Positions 20,570 through 21,491 of a stretch of DNA of 21,491 nt are shown piece after piece. A program made the position numbers and the translations under genes. The notes below the pieces were generated by a model. The model was not told the origin of the DNA and did no database searches. It saw only the letters and a list, made by a program, of their open reading frames with translations. Location: assembly GCA_001687465.1 (NCBI GenBank), contig LVLI01000318.1:1-21491 (forward strand), read 5' to 3'. Numbering within the stretch: the stretch's first letter is position 1; the number at the start of each line of letters is the position of its first letter. Origin of the DNA: Halocafeteria seosinensis. Lineage: Eukaryota > Sar > Bigyra > Bicosoecida.

Positions 20570-20578
20570 TATATTTAT
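20570..20578 (-). promoter_or_regulatory. TATA-like element
   Basis: ATAAATATA on the minus strand lies about 75 nt before the tandem ATGs at 20495. That spacing could place a start site about 30 nt downstream of it. This is weak support for a minus-strand gene start here. Confidence 0.3.
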
Positions 20579-20660
20579 GGTCTACCAACTTAGTGCTACT
20601 GCTACTTCTTGTTGTTTGTGTACACACACAAATGTGACAGATAGCCCACCGGCCGGTGTT

Positions 20661-20816
20661 TGTGTATTATTTTATTTTCAAGGGACCACTATTATCGACC
20701 TACTCCACCACTAGCTACCGGCAACACAAGTTGAAACCACCGATGAGCCAAGTTGCTACCATTAGCATGCATCAAGCCACAACTCAACGTTTCCCGAAGA
20801 TCGCAAATATATCCCA
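20661..20816. repeat. Direct repeat, copy A (about 156 bp)
   Basis: It is nearly identical to 21341-21491 over its whole length, with a few substitutions and small indels (for example CTACCATTAG against CTGTTAG). Shared sequence starts at TGTGTATT and covers the 3' end and 3' UTR of the retroelement-like frame. Confidence 0.95.
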
Positions 20817-21069
20817 CCGGATCAAAAACCCGGAGACAAGCCGGACGGTTCCGCAAGTCCGAGAGAAAGCCCAATCCTTTCCGTCCTATGCCCCCAAAAG
20901 TCTGAAAAACCACCGGCCAAAACCTCTTGTGAGCCTCCTGGCAAAGTCCATCGTACTTACTGCATTTCATCCTTTCCCTTACTGCCGTCGTCGCCGCAGC
21001 AACTTCCCCCCACTGCGATTTTTTTTTCGCTTGTCCGTCTCCTTCTAAAAAGGTTAAATGTATGTTCAT
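20692..21069 (-). pseudogene. Degenerate retroelement fragment, C-terminal part of a reverse-transcriptase-type ORF (copy A)
   Basis: The minus-strand frame contains SKYDGLCQEAHKRFWPVVFQ followed by TFGGIGRKGLGFLSDL (about 20950-20850). This resembles the segment after the RT domain of non-LTR retroelements, which runs K-x-x-KY-x-x-LC, F-x-P-x-V, T-x-G, G-x-x-x-x-x-FL. It then gives LRETLSCGLMHANGSNLAHR and stops at 20692. No catalytic RT motifs are present, so the copy is 5'-truncated and dead. The same 3' end recurs at 21341-21491. The family call is by pattern only. Confidence 0.5.
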
Positions 21070-21101
21070 GTGGTCATAGGGAAAAGTCCCTAAAATTACT
21101 C

Positions 21102-21199
21102 CCCTGGGGAGTCCGGATTCCCCACGAAGTATTCCCCCGTAGAATAATTACCCTGGGGAGTCCGGATTCCCCACGAAGTATTCCCCCGTAGAATAATTA
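21102..21199. repeat. Exact tandem duplication, 2 x 49 bp
   Basis: Units 21102-21150 and 21151-21199 are identical. Each holds the near-palindrome GGGGAGTCCGGATTCCCC (21106-21123 and 21155-21172; one mismatched pair) and a further ATTCCCCC. The first is also preceded by ACTCCCC, giving a perfect 7-bp inverted repeat around one T (21098-21112). It lies between the two retroelement 3' ends. Confidence 0.97.
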
Positions 21200-21340
21200 C
21201 AAAACATTATGTCTTTCCGATCAATTGCTTCATTAGCTAGACAGCCAGCTGTGTGTGTCAGCCTCCGTGTTTCCTCGCGAGGAACATGATGCAGCGACAT
21301 AGACTTCACATGTGGCTGCTCCCGCAGACGCTCACTCTCT

Positions 21341-21491
21341 TGTGTATTTATTTTCTTTTAGGACCACTATTATCGACCTACTCCACCACTAGCTACCGGC
21401 AACACAAGTTGCAACCACCGATGAGCCAAGTTGCTGTTAGCATGCATCAAGCCACAACTCAACCTTTCCCGAAGATCGCAAACATATCCCA
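21341..21491. repeat. Direct repeat, copy B (151 bp to the window edge)
   Basis: This is the partner of 20661-20816 in the same orientation, with starts 680 bp apart. Similarity reaches the last base of the window, so the true repeat is longer. Confidence 0.95.
21370..21491 (-). pseudogene. Second retroelement 3' end (copy B), cut by the right edge
   Basis: Read on the minus strand it gives YVCDLRERLSCGLMHANSNL and a VLPVASGGVGR-like end with stop TAA at 21372-21370, nearly the same as copy A. Its 5' part lies beyond the window, so it could belong to a longer and less damaged element. Confidence 0.5.

Noticed and set aside
20661-21491. The direct repeats as the two LTRs of an LTR retrotransposon
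   Set aside because: Both copies encode the same C-terminal protein end, the interior is only about 525 bp without gag or pol content, and no TG...CA ends or primer site are seen.

Overview
This window looks like nuclear DNA of a compact, gene-dense unicellular eukaryote, probably an alga or other protist. The evidence is two unmistakably eukaryotic genes (a VPS13-family lipid-transfer protein and the spliceosomal protein SART1/Snu66), consensus GT-AG introns of about 125-213 nt, and short intergenic spacers. A stramenopile-type alga would fit, but the sequence alone does not fix the lineage.

Layout, left to right. Positions 1-2766 (+) are the 3' part of a gene cut by the left edge. It consists almost entirely of a 132-bp (44-residue) tandem repeat and ends in a tail module of the kind found on phage and giant-virus fibre proteins. 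Positions 3067-3677 (-) hold a small three-exon gene that I reconstructed from splice sites; it encodes an 80-residue TM2-domain membrane protein. A 319-bp divergent promoter region, with two alternating purine-pyrimidine tracts, separates it from a giant VPS13-like gene (3997-15917, +; one 125-nt intron, 3,931 residues). Convergent to that gene is an intronless SART1/Snu66 gene (16218-18515, -; 765 residues).

The right end is less certain. Positions 18516-19110 contain splice-like signals and an unexplained open frame. Positions 19111-20495 contain minus-strand open frames that look partly coding; one may be a two-exon gene of unknown function. From 20661 to the right edge lie two copies of the 3' end of what is probably a degenerate non-LTR retroelement (minus strand). 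Between them is an exact 49-bp tandem duplication full of GGGGA(G/A)T half-sites.

The neighbours do not form a pathway: lipid transport at membrane contacts, tri-snRNP splicing and a TM2 membrane protein are unrelated roles. The main surprises are the virus/phage-type fibre gene with a homogenised repeat array beside housekeeping genes, the hidden TM2 gene, and the unusual DNA in the promoter and retroelement regions.
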